Origin: Candidatus Bathyarchaeota archaeon
GTDB lineage: Archaea > Thermoproteota > Bathyarchaeia > Bathyarchaeales > Bathycorpusculaceae
Assembly (NCBI GenBank): GCA_026014465.1
Contig: JAOZID010000010.1
Location: 1,584,303-1,648,302 of the forward strand
DNA: 64,000 nt
Reading direction: 5' to 3'
Shown: positions 53,580-62,773 of the stretch, in pieces
Numbering within the stretch: position 1 is the first letter of the stretch
Layout of the letters: each line of letters begins with the position of its first letter
Notes under the pieces: model-generated
Told to the model about the DNA's origin: nothing
The model's input: only the letters and a program-made list of their open reading frames with translations
The model's database searches: none
Made by a program: the position numbers and the translations under genes

Positions 53580-54836
53580 TTAGATTTTGTATTTGTTTCC
53601 TGTTTTGGGTGCGACGGCTTTTAGTCCGAGTTCGGTTTTTGCCCATTTGGCGAGTAATTCGCAGTTGCCTTCTGCGCCGTGGACTACGTAGATTTTGGGG
53701 TTGCCTTTGATGTTTTGTAGGGTTTGTTTGAGTTGGGTTGCGCCGCTGTGGCTTGAGAAGTCGAAGTGGCGGACTTTGGCTTTTATTTTACGGACTTTGC
53801 CTTCGATGGTGCAGATGCCTTTTTCAAGCAGTTGCTTGCCTGGGGTGCCTGGGATTTGGTAGCTGACTAGGAAAACGGCGTTGGCTGCCTTTTTGCCGAT
53901 TTTGGATATGTAAAACATGGAGGGGCCTCCTTTGAGCATGCCTGCGGGTGAGATGATTACGCTGGGGGTTTTGATTGCTTTGCGCCGGTCTCGCCAGCCT
54001 TCTATCCACCGTACGGAACGCATGGTGTCTGTGAACAGTTTAGGGTCACGCAAAAACTCTTTGCCATTTAGCATAACCCTGCTGGCTTCTCTTGCCATGC
54101 CATCAAGTATGACTGGGTATTCAAAGCGGTTTCCGAAAAGAACGCTGACGATTTCTTGCGAACGCCCCACGCCAAACGCTGGCACCAAAACCGTCCCGCC
54201 CCTCTCCACAACTTCAGTGCAGGCGGCAACGAAGCTTTTTTCGATGTCGGCTCTGGGGGTGTGGTCTTCGTTGGCGTAGGTGCTCTCTATGATTACTGCG
54301 TCTAGGTCGCCGTAGTTGGTGTCTGCGCCCTCTAAGAGTTTGCTGTCTTCGGTGTTGAAGTCGCCCGTGTAGAGCAAGCGTTTTCCTTCGCCTTCTACGA
54401 TTACTGAGGCGCTCCCGGGGGTGTGTCCAGCGTTTAGCAGCTGCAGGGTCATGTTACCTACTTTTTCTACAGCTCCGTAATCTAAGTGCTTGTTGCTGCG
54501 ACTCATCGTCCTAAGTTCAATGTACTCGAAGGGCAAATAGTATCCTGACAGGTGGATGAAGTCTTGAATCAACAGTTGCGAAAGCTCCAAGTTTAGCCTG
54601 TTCGTGTACAACGGCTTCTTCCCATCAATATAGAACATGGGAATCGCGCCTGAATGATCCAAGTGGCTGTGCGTCAAAACTATGGCGTCTACTTCTTTGG
54701 GTGGCACATGCATAGGAAAACCCGGTTGACGGTCCATCATCACGCCGTAGTCAAGCAGAAACTGGGTTTTACGGCTCTTAACCGATATTCCTATTCTCCC
54801 AACTTCCCGAGCTCCGCCTAAAAACTTTATCTGCAC
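53580..54836 (-). CDS. Beta-CASP ribonuclease (aCPSF2-like)
   Basis: 418 residues from GTG 54836. Metallo-beta-lactamase motifs LTHSHLDHSG, AGHTPGSASV and YTGDFN; beta-CASP region PAFGVGRSQE, ISPAGMLKGG and SSHSGATQLKQ; no KH domains, so aCPSF2 rather than aCPSF1. Probable exo- or endoribonuclease of RNA processing. Confidence 0.9.
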   Translation of the reverse strand: MQIKFLGGAREVGRIGISVKSRKTQFLLDYGVMMDRQPGFPMHVPPKEVDAIVLTHSHLDHSGAIPMFYIDGKKPLYTNRLNLELSQLLIQDFIHLSGYYLPFEYIELRTMSRSNKHLDYGAVEKVGNMTLQLLNAGHTPGSASVIVEGEGKRLLYTGDFNTEDSKLLEGADTNYGDLDAVIIESTYANEDHTPRADIEKSFVAACTEVVERGGTVLVPAFGVGRSQEIVSVLFGNRFEYPVILDGMAREASRVMLNGKEFLRDPKLFTDTMRSVRWIEGWRDRRKAIKTPSVIISPAGMLKGGPSMFYISKIGKKAANAVFLVSYQIPGTPGKQLLEKGICTIEGKVRKIKAKVRHFDFSSHSGATQLKQTLQNIKGNPKIYVVHGAEGNCELLAKWAKTELGLKAVAPKTGNKYKI

Positions 54837-54905
54837 CGTAGAATCAACCCTGTCTTAAGTTGTCGGATTAAACCATGAAGAAGGCTTTTAAAAAAGGTAT
54901 TGACT

Positions 54906-55493
54906 TCACGTTAAAGACGCGTGAACCCTGCCTTTTTTGATGGCAGAGAGGATATCGTCCACGTTTAGGTCGGCTTGGATTTCAGTGTAGACCGTGTAGA
55001 GTTCGTGGGGCTGGTGTGCGTCGCTTCCTCCTGTGCCTGGCAGCTTCATACGCTTAGCAAGTTCGTGCGCCTGCTTGTTCGCAAAGGAGGGCGAGCCGCC
55101 GTTAATGACCTCTATCGCGTCTACATTGCTGGTTTTCGTGTAATCTGCTAAGCCGTATTCGCGGTAAGGATGCGCCGCCACCGAAACATATCCGTTATCC
55201 CTGGCAAAGCCCACGACGTTTTCTACTGACCACGGTTTAGGCGGCAACTGCTCCGTACCCAAAACCAACACGTCCCCCAACGGAGTGCTAATTTCTACCC
55301 CTGGCAAAATCAAAATGTCGGGGTATGGCGCGGCGAGTTTTCGGACGGTGTCTATGCCTTTTACGCTGTCATGGTCGGTTACGGCGGCAACTTTGATGGA
55401 TGGATGTGCTACGAGTTTTTCCACTAAGGTTTTAGGTGAAATCTGCGAATCATCCGAAAAGGTGGTGTGTATGTGTAAATCGGCTCGAATCAC
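54906..55493 (-). CDS. PHP-domain phosphoesterase
   Basis: 195 residues from GTG 55493. Metal-ligand motifs DLHIHTTFSDDS, VTDHDSVKG, ILPGVEIST, AAHPYREYG and GGSDAHQPHE. Family members hydrolyse phosphodiester or histidinol-phosphate-type bonds; substrate unknown. It begins 2 nt after the TGT stop, so it is cotranscribed with tgtA. Confidence 0.88.
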   Translation of the reverse strand: MIRADLHIHTTFSDDSQISPKTLVEKLVAHPSIKVAAVTDHDSVKGIDTVRKLAAPYPDILILPGVEISTPLGDVLVLGTEQLPPKPWSVENVVGFARDNGYVSVAAHPYREYGLADYTKTSNVDAIEVINGGSPSFANKQAHELAKRMKLPGTGGSDAHQPHELYTVYTEIQADLNVDDILSAIKKGRVHASLT

Positions 55494-55495
55494 AT

Positions 55496-57118
55496 TTACC
55501 CGCTCAACTGTCTATGCAAAACCATCTCTAAATAGGATAAAAACTCTTTGCTTGACATGCCCTTACGGCTCAATGCTTCAAAGCCTACGCCTCTCTTAGC
55601 GCAGACCGCTTTGCATTTACTCTTCACTATAGAGCCCCACATGTCCGCGTCCTCAACCAAAACCACTGACTTATAGCTGTACAGTTTCACGTACTCTGCG
55701 ACTTGACGCGCCACGTACTCCACGGTCTCAGTTTCCAAGGGCAGTGCGGTTTCATGCTGCGAAAGCGGGTAAACCTCAGTTAGCTCTAGTGGCGTAACCC
55801 CAAACGGAGCCGCATAGAAACAAACATGCACTTTTTCGTAGTCTTCTTCGAGGCGCTGAGCCGAGCGGCGGGCTTCTTTGTATTCTTCGCTTTTGTGGAA
55901 CGGCTTGATTCGGGTCTGGGGCAGTAGTAGCAGTAACTGGGTTTTTGGTGGGGGCGTGTAGCGGGCGTGGAGGCGTTTGCGGTAATGGGTAACTTCGGGT
56001 CGCGAGAGACCAATGGAGTCAAAGAAGAACAGTCCGCTGGGTTTAACCGTTGGGCTATGTTCTTCAATGAAGTCCTCATAGTTCTTGACTTTCTTAAGCG
56101 CCGTGAGCAATGCAGGGTGGGCGTGAGCGCGCATCTCCACATGCTCCCAGAGCCTACCTTCCTTGATGGCTTGCTTGATGCGTTTAAGCTCCGCAACGCA
56201 AACGTGCAAGTTATGCTCGGCTAAGAAGACCTCTTTTTCCTTCTTGGGCATGTTCCAGACTTCTTTGGGCGTGGCGGTTGCGCATTTGGGGCACTGACAC
56301 GGGAAATAATCCATCTCGTTAAGACGCCAAGTGCCGTTTTCGGTCATGTAACGGTTCTCACGAGCATACAACGCGTACGCGGCGGAATCAAACAAATCAC
56401 AACCCATCGCAACAGCCAATGCGAGCATATGCGGGTGTCCAGCGCCAAACAGGTGCAGGGGACGCTCTAAGGGCATGTTCATCTTGGCGGTTAGTATCAT
56501 GTCAACAAGCACGTCATAGCGATACGATTCCATAACTTCGGTGGGGCTGCCCAATGCGTGAATTGGAAACGGCAACTTGCCCATGTCAACTGCGGATTTC
56601 GCGACCAAATCAAGATGTTTGCCGCCTTGTATAGGTCCAACCCACAAGGTGTCGTCGCGTTTTTTAAGTTTGAAGAAATCTTTAGCACGCCTAAGCGTCT
56701 CGGCGACGGTTTGCTGGGCTTTTTCTTTAGGAACATGCCACCCCGTGGGAATGTCAAGTATGGTTGCTATGTCGCTTCCTATGCCCTCTTGGTACTCGAC
56801 GATTTGAGCTTGATTAACCTCCACGTTCCCATACACTAGGATTTGGTATGCGCCAGAGTCGGTCATGATTGCACCGTCAAAATCCAAAAACCCGTGCAGC
56901 CCCTCTTTTACGGGTTGGTCTTGGAAGCGTTTTCTTAGGATGTACGCGTTGGTTATGACGGCTTCAAACCCAAATTCCTCTTTGAGTCGACGCGGAGAAA
57001 CCAACTGGACACTCGGGTTAATAACTGGAAACAACAACGGCGTCTCAACAGTGCCGCTCTTCGTCTTCAACTTGCCAATTCGCCCAAGCAAATCCTTATC
57101 CTTAACTTCAAAGCTCAT
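55496..57118 (-). CDS. tgtA: Archaeosine tRNA-guanine transglycosylase without PUA domain
   Basis: 540 residues from ATG 57118. Catalytic domain: TPLLFPVINPSVQL, IMTDSGAYQILVYG, LWVGPIQGGKHLDL, ALGSPTEVMESYRYD and the zinc site CQCPKC. It inserts preQ0 at position 15 of archaeal tRNA. A second domain follows (about 360-540) but no PUA domain is visible at the C terminus, where euryarchaeal enzymes carry one. RNA-binding may be provided by another protein. Confidence 0.9.
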   Translation of the reverse strand: MSFEVKDKDLLGRIGKLKTKSGTVETPLLFPVINPSVQLVSPRRLKEEFGFEAVITNAYILRKRFQDQPVKEGLHGFLDFDGAIMTDSGAYQILVYGNVEVNQAQIVEYQEGIGSDIATILDIPTGWHVPKEKAQQTVAETLRRAKDFFKLKKRDDTLWVGPIQGGKHLDLVAKSAVDMGKLPFPIHALGSPTEVMESYRYDVLVDMILTAKMNMPLERPLHLFGAGHPHMLALAVAMGCDLFDSAAYALYARENRYMTENGTWRLNEMDYFPCQCPKCATATPKEVWNMPKKEKEVFLAEHNLHVCVAELKRIKQAIKEGRLWEHVEMRAHAHPALLTALKKVKNYEDFIEEHSPTVKPSGLFFFDSIGLSRPEVTHYRKRLHARYTPPPKTQLLLLLPQTRIKPFHKSEEYKEARRSAQRLEEDYEKVHVCFYAAPFGVTPLELTEVYPLSQHETALPLETETVEYVARQVAEYVKLYSYKSVVLVEDADMWGSIVKSKCKAVCAKRGVGFEALSRKGMSSKEFLSYLEMVLHRQLSG

Positions 57119-57197
57119 AACAACCAACTAAGAACAAACAACATAAAAAAGCAACTATAAAAAACACGCCCCACAACCAACCCAATAGCACCCTGTC

Positions 57198-57240
57198 AGC
57201 GGTTCGAATAGACACTATGTGTAGATACATAAGGACCGCT
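57198..57240. promoter_or_regulatory. Nested inverted repeats upstream of the helicase-nuclease gene
   Basis: AGCGGT (57198-57203) and ACCGCT (57235-57240) pair exactly; inside, TATGT (57216-57220) pairs with ACATA (57227-57231). A TATA-like CTTATATATT follows at about 57299-57308. Operator or RNA structure; position suggests control of the 57348 gene. Confidence 0.4.
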
Positions 57241-57347
57241 AAAGTTGATACTTCAGAAAAATTGAGCCTCTGGTCTTGAACATATAGACTGGATGTTAGC
57301 TTATATATTGAGCGAAAGTAATAAGGACTCAGTGTGGTAAGGCTGAA

Positions 57348-60062
57348 ATGCGTATTGAAGAACTATCTGATTTTGGTCTCAGTCAAACGATAATTGACCG
57401 ACTTAGCCACATAGGTTTTGAAAGCCTCACAAAAGCACAGGAAGAAGCAGTTCACTTAGGTCTTTTTGACGGCAAAAACCTTCTTGTTAGTGCTCCAACA
57501 AATACTGGTAAAACGTTCATAGGAGAACTTGCAGCTCTAAACGCTTCAAAGAAACAAGACCGAAAGAGTTTCTTTTTAGTGCCTTTGCGAGCATTAGCTG
57601 AACAAATGTACAAGGACTTTGAAGATAAATATGCTGATTGGGGGCTAAAAACAGCAATCTCTACATCAGACCACTATGAATTTGATAATGAATTGCTTTC
57701 ATTTGATGTAATAATTGCAACCTATGAAAAACTTAACTCATTAATAATGAAAAGGCCCAAAATTTTAGACAACATAGGTTTAGTTGTGATCGACGAAATA
57801 CAACACATAGGCGATAATGCGCGAGGGCTTTCCCTCGAAATGCTGCTTACACGGTTAATTTTATTTACAAACGACATTCAAATTATCGGACTGTCTGCTA
57901 CAATAACAAATGCCGATGTGTTCGCAAAATGGCTCAATTGTCAGTTAATAAATATTCAAGAGAGAGATGTTGAGCTTAGAGAAGGTATTCTTTACACCGG
58001 AACAAATCCTGTAAAATTTCGCGGACATAGCCTCAATAATAGAGATTTCTTATACAGAGAATTTAATTCTGGGAAAATCGGGGTGGAAAAAGGTTTAATG
58101 ATGCAGACATATGACGAAATTGTACAAACAAGCAAAACAGAACAGTGTTTGGTTTTTGTTAACACACAAGGTAAGGCCGAGGAACTTGCTGAAGGTTTGG
58201 CGAGGGAGATGCCGAGATTTCCTCAACTTGAACATGAATTGGAAGAACTTGATGAGTTGTTGGAGGCAACACCTACTACTGCTAAGCTAAAGAAAGTGGT
58301 TCCACATGGTGTATCTTTTCATCATTCCGGTTTACTAGCCGATGAGCGTAGATTTGTAGAGAAGGAGTTTAAAAATGGTGGTATTAGAATAATTTGTTCT
58401 ACTCCAACTCTGTCTGCTGGAGTCAATACGCCTGCAAAGAATGTAGTGATTCTTTTCATAAGATATTACAATGGTCAACCGCTTTCAGTATCCAGTTACA
58501 AAAATATTTCAGGAAGAGCTGGAAGGTTAAGGGGGCTAGACCAGATTGGGCGATCAGCTTTATTGGCTTCTGATGAAAGAAATTTGGAATATCTCTGGGA
58601 TAATTATGTAAATACTAAACCTGAAAGGATTACTTCTCAAATTGCTAAGAGCGATGGTTTGGATTGTTCTTTATTACAGTTGATAAGCTCTGCAACTTGT
58701 TCTAACATAGATGAATTAGCTTTCTGCCTTCAAAACACGCTTTTTGGTTTTCAATTTGCTACTGATAGACCAGCGACTTATGAACGCGAAATAGCAGAAA
58801 TGATAATGAAAGAACTAACCGTTTTAAAAAACGGTGGCTTAGTTAATGAAAATGGTAAATTAGAGGCTACTGAGATAGGTTTGAGATGCGCTGAAGAGCT
58901 TCTTACACCAAAAGCAGTAATTCTTCTTTATACAATTCTTCAAGCAAGCGAAACAAAGTTTTCCAAGGGTAATTATGAATCAATTACTGAGGGAATTATT
59001 CATCTCTGCTGTTGTACTGATGTGGCTGAAAGAGTATATCCCCCTAAAAGTCAAGCTGAAACACAAGAATTGCAGGCAATATGGACCATGCATAACGATG
59101 TGTTCATTCACAAACCTGCTATATCTATCTTCCTAACGAGTTTGAGAACTACCCGAATGCTTTTAAGGTGGATAGAGGGAGCGCAATATGTCGAATTAAG
59201 CCAATATGCGCCTCCCGGTACAATCAATAAGGTTGCCAGCAATATTCAATGGATTCTTCACGGTCTCGCTCACTTAGCAGAGAGGCCTCTTTTCAATTTT
59301 GATGATGATTTTGTTAATTTCCTATATGACTTGTCGGAACGGATTTGTTTTGGTGTTCCAAAAGAAGCACTTCCGATAATCAGGTTAAGGATTCAGGGTA
59401 TACATCGAAGACGTGCCATGAATCTGGTTAAGGCAGGCTTCGTTAATATTGATAGTATTCTTGGAGCTGCAGTTGAAGAGTTGGCGAAAGTACCCAATAT
59501 TGGAAATGCTTTAGCTCTGAGAATAAAAGAGGCGGTTGAAACCTATATTAAAAATGAGGCAGAGCGAAAGAAATCTATTCAAATTAGACTTACCAAGAAA
59601 ATGGGTAAGGAAACAGGCGTAATTCTAGGTCTTTATGACACTCACGGGGATGACTTAGCAAGACACTTGTCCCAGATATTTGTTGCTGAGTTTGGTCTAA
59701 ACTCTCAATTTATTGGAGACAAAGACCAGCACGGTCCAGACGTCCTGGTTACTGTTCCAGATGGATTAATTGCCGTTGAAGTAAAACGGAAAGAACGTGG
59801 AAGAGTTTCAGCTATTGAGGCCGAAGAAATTCTCGGAAAAGGTGCAAAGTATAGCCCCATAATAAGCATGACTATAGGTTATCCAGATTTCGTTGAGGTT
59901 GCAAAGGCTAATGCTATTAGTTCAAAAGTGACCATGATATCCGCTCCCATTATTGGTGATATGGTAGTTCAGTTTTGGCAGGGTAAACTCACAACTGACA
60001 AAATAATTGAGTTGTTTAAATCCAACAAAGCTCTGCATGGCATAACTCCTGATGACCTTTAA
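57348..60062 (+). CDS. Ski2/Hel308-like helicase fused to PD-(D/E)XK nuclease; candidate defence protein
   Basis: 904 residues. SF2 motifs: Q-like LTKAQEEAV (28-36), Walker A SAPTNTGKT (48-56), DEIQH (149-153), SAT (183-185), STPTLSAGVNTPAKN and ISGRAGR. Then a Hel308-like winged helix and helical ratchet, an HhH segment at about 690-735, and a C-terminal nuclease: Glu781 helix, GPDVLVT (Asp798) and AVEVKRK (Glu811, Lys813). The gene is AT-richer than neighbours and flanked by inverted repeats. Native Hel308 lacks a nuclease domain. Two-protein defence systems such as Hachiman and AbpAB pair similar helicases with nucleases, so single-chain defence is likely but unproven. Confidence 0.85.
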   Translation: MRIEELSDFGLSQTIIDRLSHIGFESLTKAQEEAVHLGLFDGKNLLVSAPTNTGKTFIGELAALNASKKQDRKSFFLVPLRALAEQMYKDFEDKYADWGLKTAISTSDHYEFDNELLSFDVIIATYEKLNSLIMKRPKILDNIGLVVIDEIQHIGDNARGLSLEMLLTRLILFTNDIQIIGLSATITNADVFAKWLNCQLINIQERDVELREGILYTGTNPVKFRGHSLNNRDFLYREFNSGKIGVEKGLMMQTYDEIVQTSKTEQCLVFVNTQGKAEELAEGLAREMPRFPQLEHELEELDELLEATPTTAKLKKVVPHGVSFHHSGLLADERRFVEKEFKNGGIRIICSTPTLSAGVNTPAKNVVILFIRYYNGQPLSVSSYKNISGRAGRLRGLDQIGRSALLASDERNLEYLWDNYVNTKPERITSQIAKSDGLDCSLLQLISSATCSNIDELAFCLQNTLFGFQFATDRPATYEREIAEMIMKELTVLKNGGLVNENGKLEATEIGLRCAEELLTPKAVILLYTILQASETKFSKGNYESITEGIIHLCCCTDVAERVYPPKSQAETQELQAIWTMHNDVFIHKPAISIFLTSLRTTRMLLRWIEGAQYVELSQYAPPGTINKVASNIQWILHGLAHLAERPLFNFDDDFVNFLYDLSERICFGVPKEALPIIRLRIQGIHRRRAMNLVKAGFVNIDSILGAAVEELAKVPNIGNALALRIKEAVETYIKNEAERKKSIQIRLTKKMGKETGVILGLYDTHGDDLARHLSQIFVAEFGLNSQFIGDKDQHGPDVLVTVPDGLIAVEVKRKERGRVSAIEAEEILGKGAKYSPIISMTIGYPDFVEVAKANAISSKVTMISAPIIGDMVVQFWQGKLTTDKIIELFKSNKALHGITPDDL

Positions 60063-60436
60063 AGACGTGGTACCTTTTACTTGCCAAAACCTGTTTTAGG
60101 TATGTTTTCTTCCTCATCTATAACGGTAAAATTACGCATTAACTCACTGAACTACCTAAAACACTTTTTTCATAGACGGCATCAAGACTGACTGTACCGA
60201 TTAACTGACTGTAAACATCAAATACACTTAGGGGTTATAGGAAACTTGGGTCTTTAATTGCCTCTCAGAACCTATTTGCTGTCTATTAGGTTCCAAATAT
60301 TAATTCTATGCAGAAAGGGGGAGGGGGTCTGTTCTTTGGGTTGGATGCGTGCCTGTGTGTTCTTTTGGGGGAACGTTTTGTTCTTTGGGGAGAGCTAATA
60401 GCGGGGGCATCAGTATTATGGTAGGGTGTTTAGGGT
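60063..60436 (+). other. 374-bp AT-rich non-coding tail of the insert, with repeats
   Basis: Contains the 11-bp inverted repeat TGTTTTAGGTA (60092-60102) / TACCTAAAACA (60153-60163), the direct repeat ACTGACTGTA (60187-60196 and 60204-60213), and AACCTA/TAGGTT at about 60269-60292. No frame is convincing. Purine-rich GGGGGAGGGGG at about 60318 marks the return to the beta-helix gene. Confidence 0.55.
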
Positions 60437-61828
60437 ATGGGTAATCGTTTGGTTGTGGTGGTGCTTGTTTGTTTTTTGTTTGCTTCTGCTTTGGTTGTTG
60501 TTGGTGGCGTTGAAGCTGAGCCTAGGACCCTTATTGTCCCTGACGAGTATGCAACTATTCAGTATGCTCTTAACTCTGCTGCGGATGGTGATGTGGTTTT
60601 TGTTAGAAGCGGAACTTACCATGAAGACTTGGTAATCCAAAAGCAACTCACGATAATTGGCGAAAACAAACAATCCACCATTGTCACGGGAGAAGGCAAC
60701 AGCGCATGCGCAATAACACACGATAACGTGACCGTAACTGGCTTTACGTTTAAGCGTCCCTCAACAATGCGCTGGTACTACGGTATCCATCTGTTAAACG
60801 TTAAACACTGCAACATCTACGAAAACAATGTAGAGAGCACCTTCTATGGCATTTGGCTCTTCGAATCCTCCCTTAACAACATCTACGAAAACGTGTTAAA
60901 CGGCAACTGGAACGCAATCTACCTAGCCAACTCTCACGACAACAACATCTCTGCAAACAACGCAACGGCAAGCCACGACATAGGAATCACTGCCAGCGGC
61001 TCAAACAACAACAGCATAACAGGCAACTACGCTGCCTCAAACGGCTGGGCAGGAATCACACTCGACGGCAATGAACCCAACAAAAACAACCTTATCGCAG
61101 AAAACACTGTAACTGGAAACGGAGACATCGGCATTGGCATAAGTTCTTCGGGTTCCTCTTTTAACAGAATCATTGGGAATAACATAACGGCAACTGGCAG
61201 TGAAGACGGCGGAGACGTGGGTATTTTGCTCGCTTGGGATAATAACTTGGTTCTTGCTAATCGTATTGTAGCTAATCAGGCGGGCATTAAAATTGACGGC
61301 GCCCAAAACAACACTTTACGTTTAAACCTCATAGCGGATAACCCTCAAGGGGGCATCCTAATTCACAGCCCACCCTATCGAGCAGCCTATGACAACCTTA
61401 TCTACGAAAACAACATCATCAACAACCCCGTCAACCTAACTGGAAACGTCAAACCCCACTTCTGGGACAACGGAACCACAGGCAACTACTGGAGCAACTA
61501 CAACGGAACCGACACAGACGACGACGGCATAGGCGATACCCCCTATACAATCGACACCACAAACACCGACCACTACCCCCTAACAAACCCCGCAAACCTG
61601 CCAAACACCACCCAACCACAACAAACCCCCACGCCCACTCCAACCCCAACCCCTACGCCGCTACAAACCCCAAGCACCTCTGCTTCTCCACAACCTACGC
61701 CCTCGCCCCAGCCAACTCAGCCACAAACCAACCCCCCTCCAACTGAACTCTTCATTGTTGCAGGAATCCTCACAGCCACCACAATCACCATACTCGCGTT
61801 ACTTCTCAAACGCAAACCTTCCCCATAG
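60437..61828 (+). CDS. Secreted beta-helix (NosD-like) protein with Pro/Thr linker and membrane anchor
   Basis: 463 residues. Signal peptide (VVVLVCFLFASALVVVGG), then EYATIQYALNSAADGDVVFV, the start of a right-handed beta-helix, with Asn-rich coils (NCNIYENNVES, GNGDIGIGISS). The end motif GNYWSNYNGTDTDDDGIGD is also found in the two beta-helix proteins at 11-15 kb. A Thr-Pro repeat linker (about residues 393-430) leads to a membrane helix and RKPSP. It is a third surface protein of this type in the window. Confidence 0.85.
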   Translation: MGNRLVVVVLVCFLFASALVVVGGVEAEPRTLIVPDEYATIQYALNSAADGDVVFVRSGTYHEDLVIQKQLTIIGENKQSTIVTGEGNSACAITHDNVTVTGFTFKRPSTMRWYYGIHLLNVKHCNIYENNVESTFYGIWLFESSLNNIYENVLNGNWNAIYLANSHDNNISANNATASHDIGITASGSNNNSITGNYAASNGWAGITLDGNEPNKNNLIAENTVTGNGDIGIGISSSGSSFNRIIGNNITATGSEDGGDVGILLAWDNNLVLANRIVANQAGIKIDGAQNNTLRLNLIADNPQGGILIHSPPYRAAYDNLIYENNIINNPVNLTGNVKPHFWDNGTTGNYWSNYNGTDTDDDGIGDTPYTIDTTNTDHYPLTNPANLPNTTQPQQTPTPTPTPTPTPLQTPSTSASPQPTPSPQPTQPQTNPPPTELFIVAGILTATTITILALLLKRKPSP

Positions 61829-61882
61829 CGCCCCTTTGGCTCCTTGAAAGGTTTTTATGCAAAACAGCGTACATGTTGATTG

Positions 61883-62773
61883 ATGTCGGGCAAGGACTTT
61901 TTTGTCAAACGCTATCGGGAACTGGGTTGGGACTTCAAACCCGTTGAGGCTAAGCAGGCAATTAGGATAAACCAGTGTAACGCTAAAGGCAAGAATCTGC
62001 CACAGAGAATGCACAGTTTAGGTTTATCGTTAGAGCCGATTTCTTTTTTGGATTCTGGTTACTGGGTAGGTAAATCCAAAGTTTCCGCAGGCGCCACTGC
62101 CGAGTACCTGATGGGGCTGTATTCAATTCAGGAAGCTGCTGCCCAAATCCCCGCTTCCTTGTTTTCTGATTTGAAGGGCAAGACCGTGTTGGATGCATGC
62201 GCTGCGCCTGGAGGCAAGACCGTGCAGCTTGCGGATTTGATGCAAAACCGTGGCGTTGTGATGGCTTTGGACGTGAATAAACGGCGGTTGACTGCTTTGG
62301 CGAATCATCTGGAACGCTGCCACGTTAGCTGCGCAGTAGTTCGTGCGTTAGATGCACGGCAAGTCGACGCATTAAATCTGCAGTTTGACAGGATTTTGCT
62401 TGATGTGCCCTGTTCGGGGAATTTTGCTTCAGATAAACTGTGGTTTAAACGGCGAACCCTAAACGACATAGAACACAACGCAGCTGTGCAACGCGAAATC
62501 CTCTCGGCGGCGGTGAAATGCCTGTCTGCAAAGGGCGAACTTGTGTATTCAACGTGTTCGCTAGAGCCTGAAGAAGACGAGTTGAACATGGATTGGGCAG
62601 TAAAGAATTTGCCGCTGCAGATTGTGCCTGTGGATTGCCATGGCGAAAACGGCTTAACAACGGTTTTTGGCAAAAAACTGCATACGTCGGTAGCGAACTG
62701 CAAACGCATCTGGCCAGACCAAACACAGGGCTTCTTTGCTTGCAAACTAAAACGAAGGACGGCGCAGCCATGA
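61883..62773 (+). CDS. NSUN/NOP2-type RNA m5C methyltransferase
   Basis: 296 residues from ATG 61883 (TTG one codon upstream). SAM-binding VLDACAAPGGKTVQLADLM, ALDVNKRRL and DRILLDVPCSGNF with its Cys, plus STCSLEPEEDE with the second catalytic Cys. N-terminal about 90 residues precede the Rossmann domain, as in small archaeal tRNA methylases. ATGA overlap with the PUA gene. Confidence 0.93.
   Translation: MSGKDFFVKRYRELGWDFKPVEAKQAIRINQCNAKGKNLPQRMHSLGLSLEPISFLDSGYWVGKSKVSAGATAEYLMGLYSIQEAAAQIPASLFSDLKGKTVLDACAAPGGKTVQLADLMQNRGVVMALDVNKRRLTALANHLERCHVSCAVVRALDARQVDALNLQFDRILLDVPCSGNFASDKLWFKRRTLNDIEHNAAVQREILSAAVKCLSAKGELVYSTCSLEPEEDELNMDWAVKNLPLQIVPVDCHGENGLTTVFGKKLHTSVANCKRIWPDQTQGFFACKLKRRTAQP

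Noticed and set aside
57198-57215. AGCGGTTCGAAT looks like a tRNA T-arm and might be an attachment site
   Set aside because: The arms of a T stem do not pair around it and no second copy is found at the other end of the AT-rich insert.
61617-61740. Short tandem repeats of CCAAC/CCCAC type
   Set aside because: They encode the Thr-Pro linker of the surface protein and need no other explanation.
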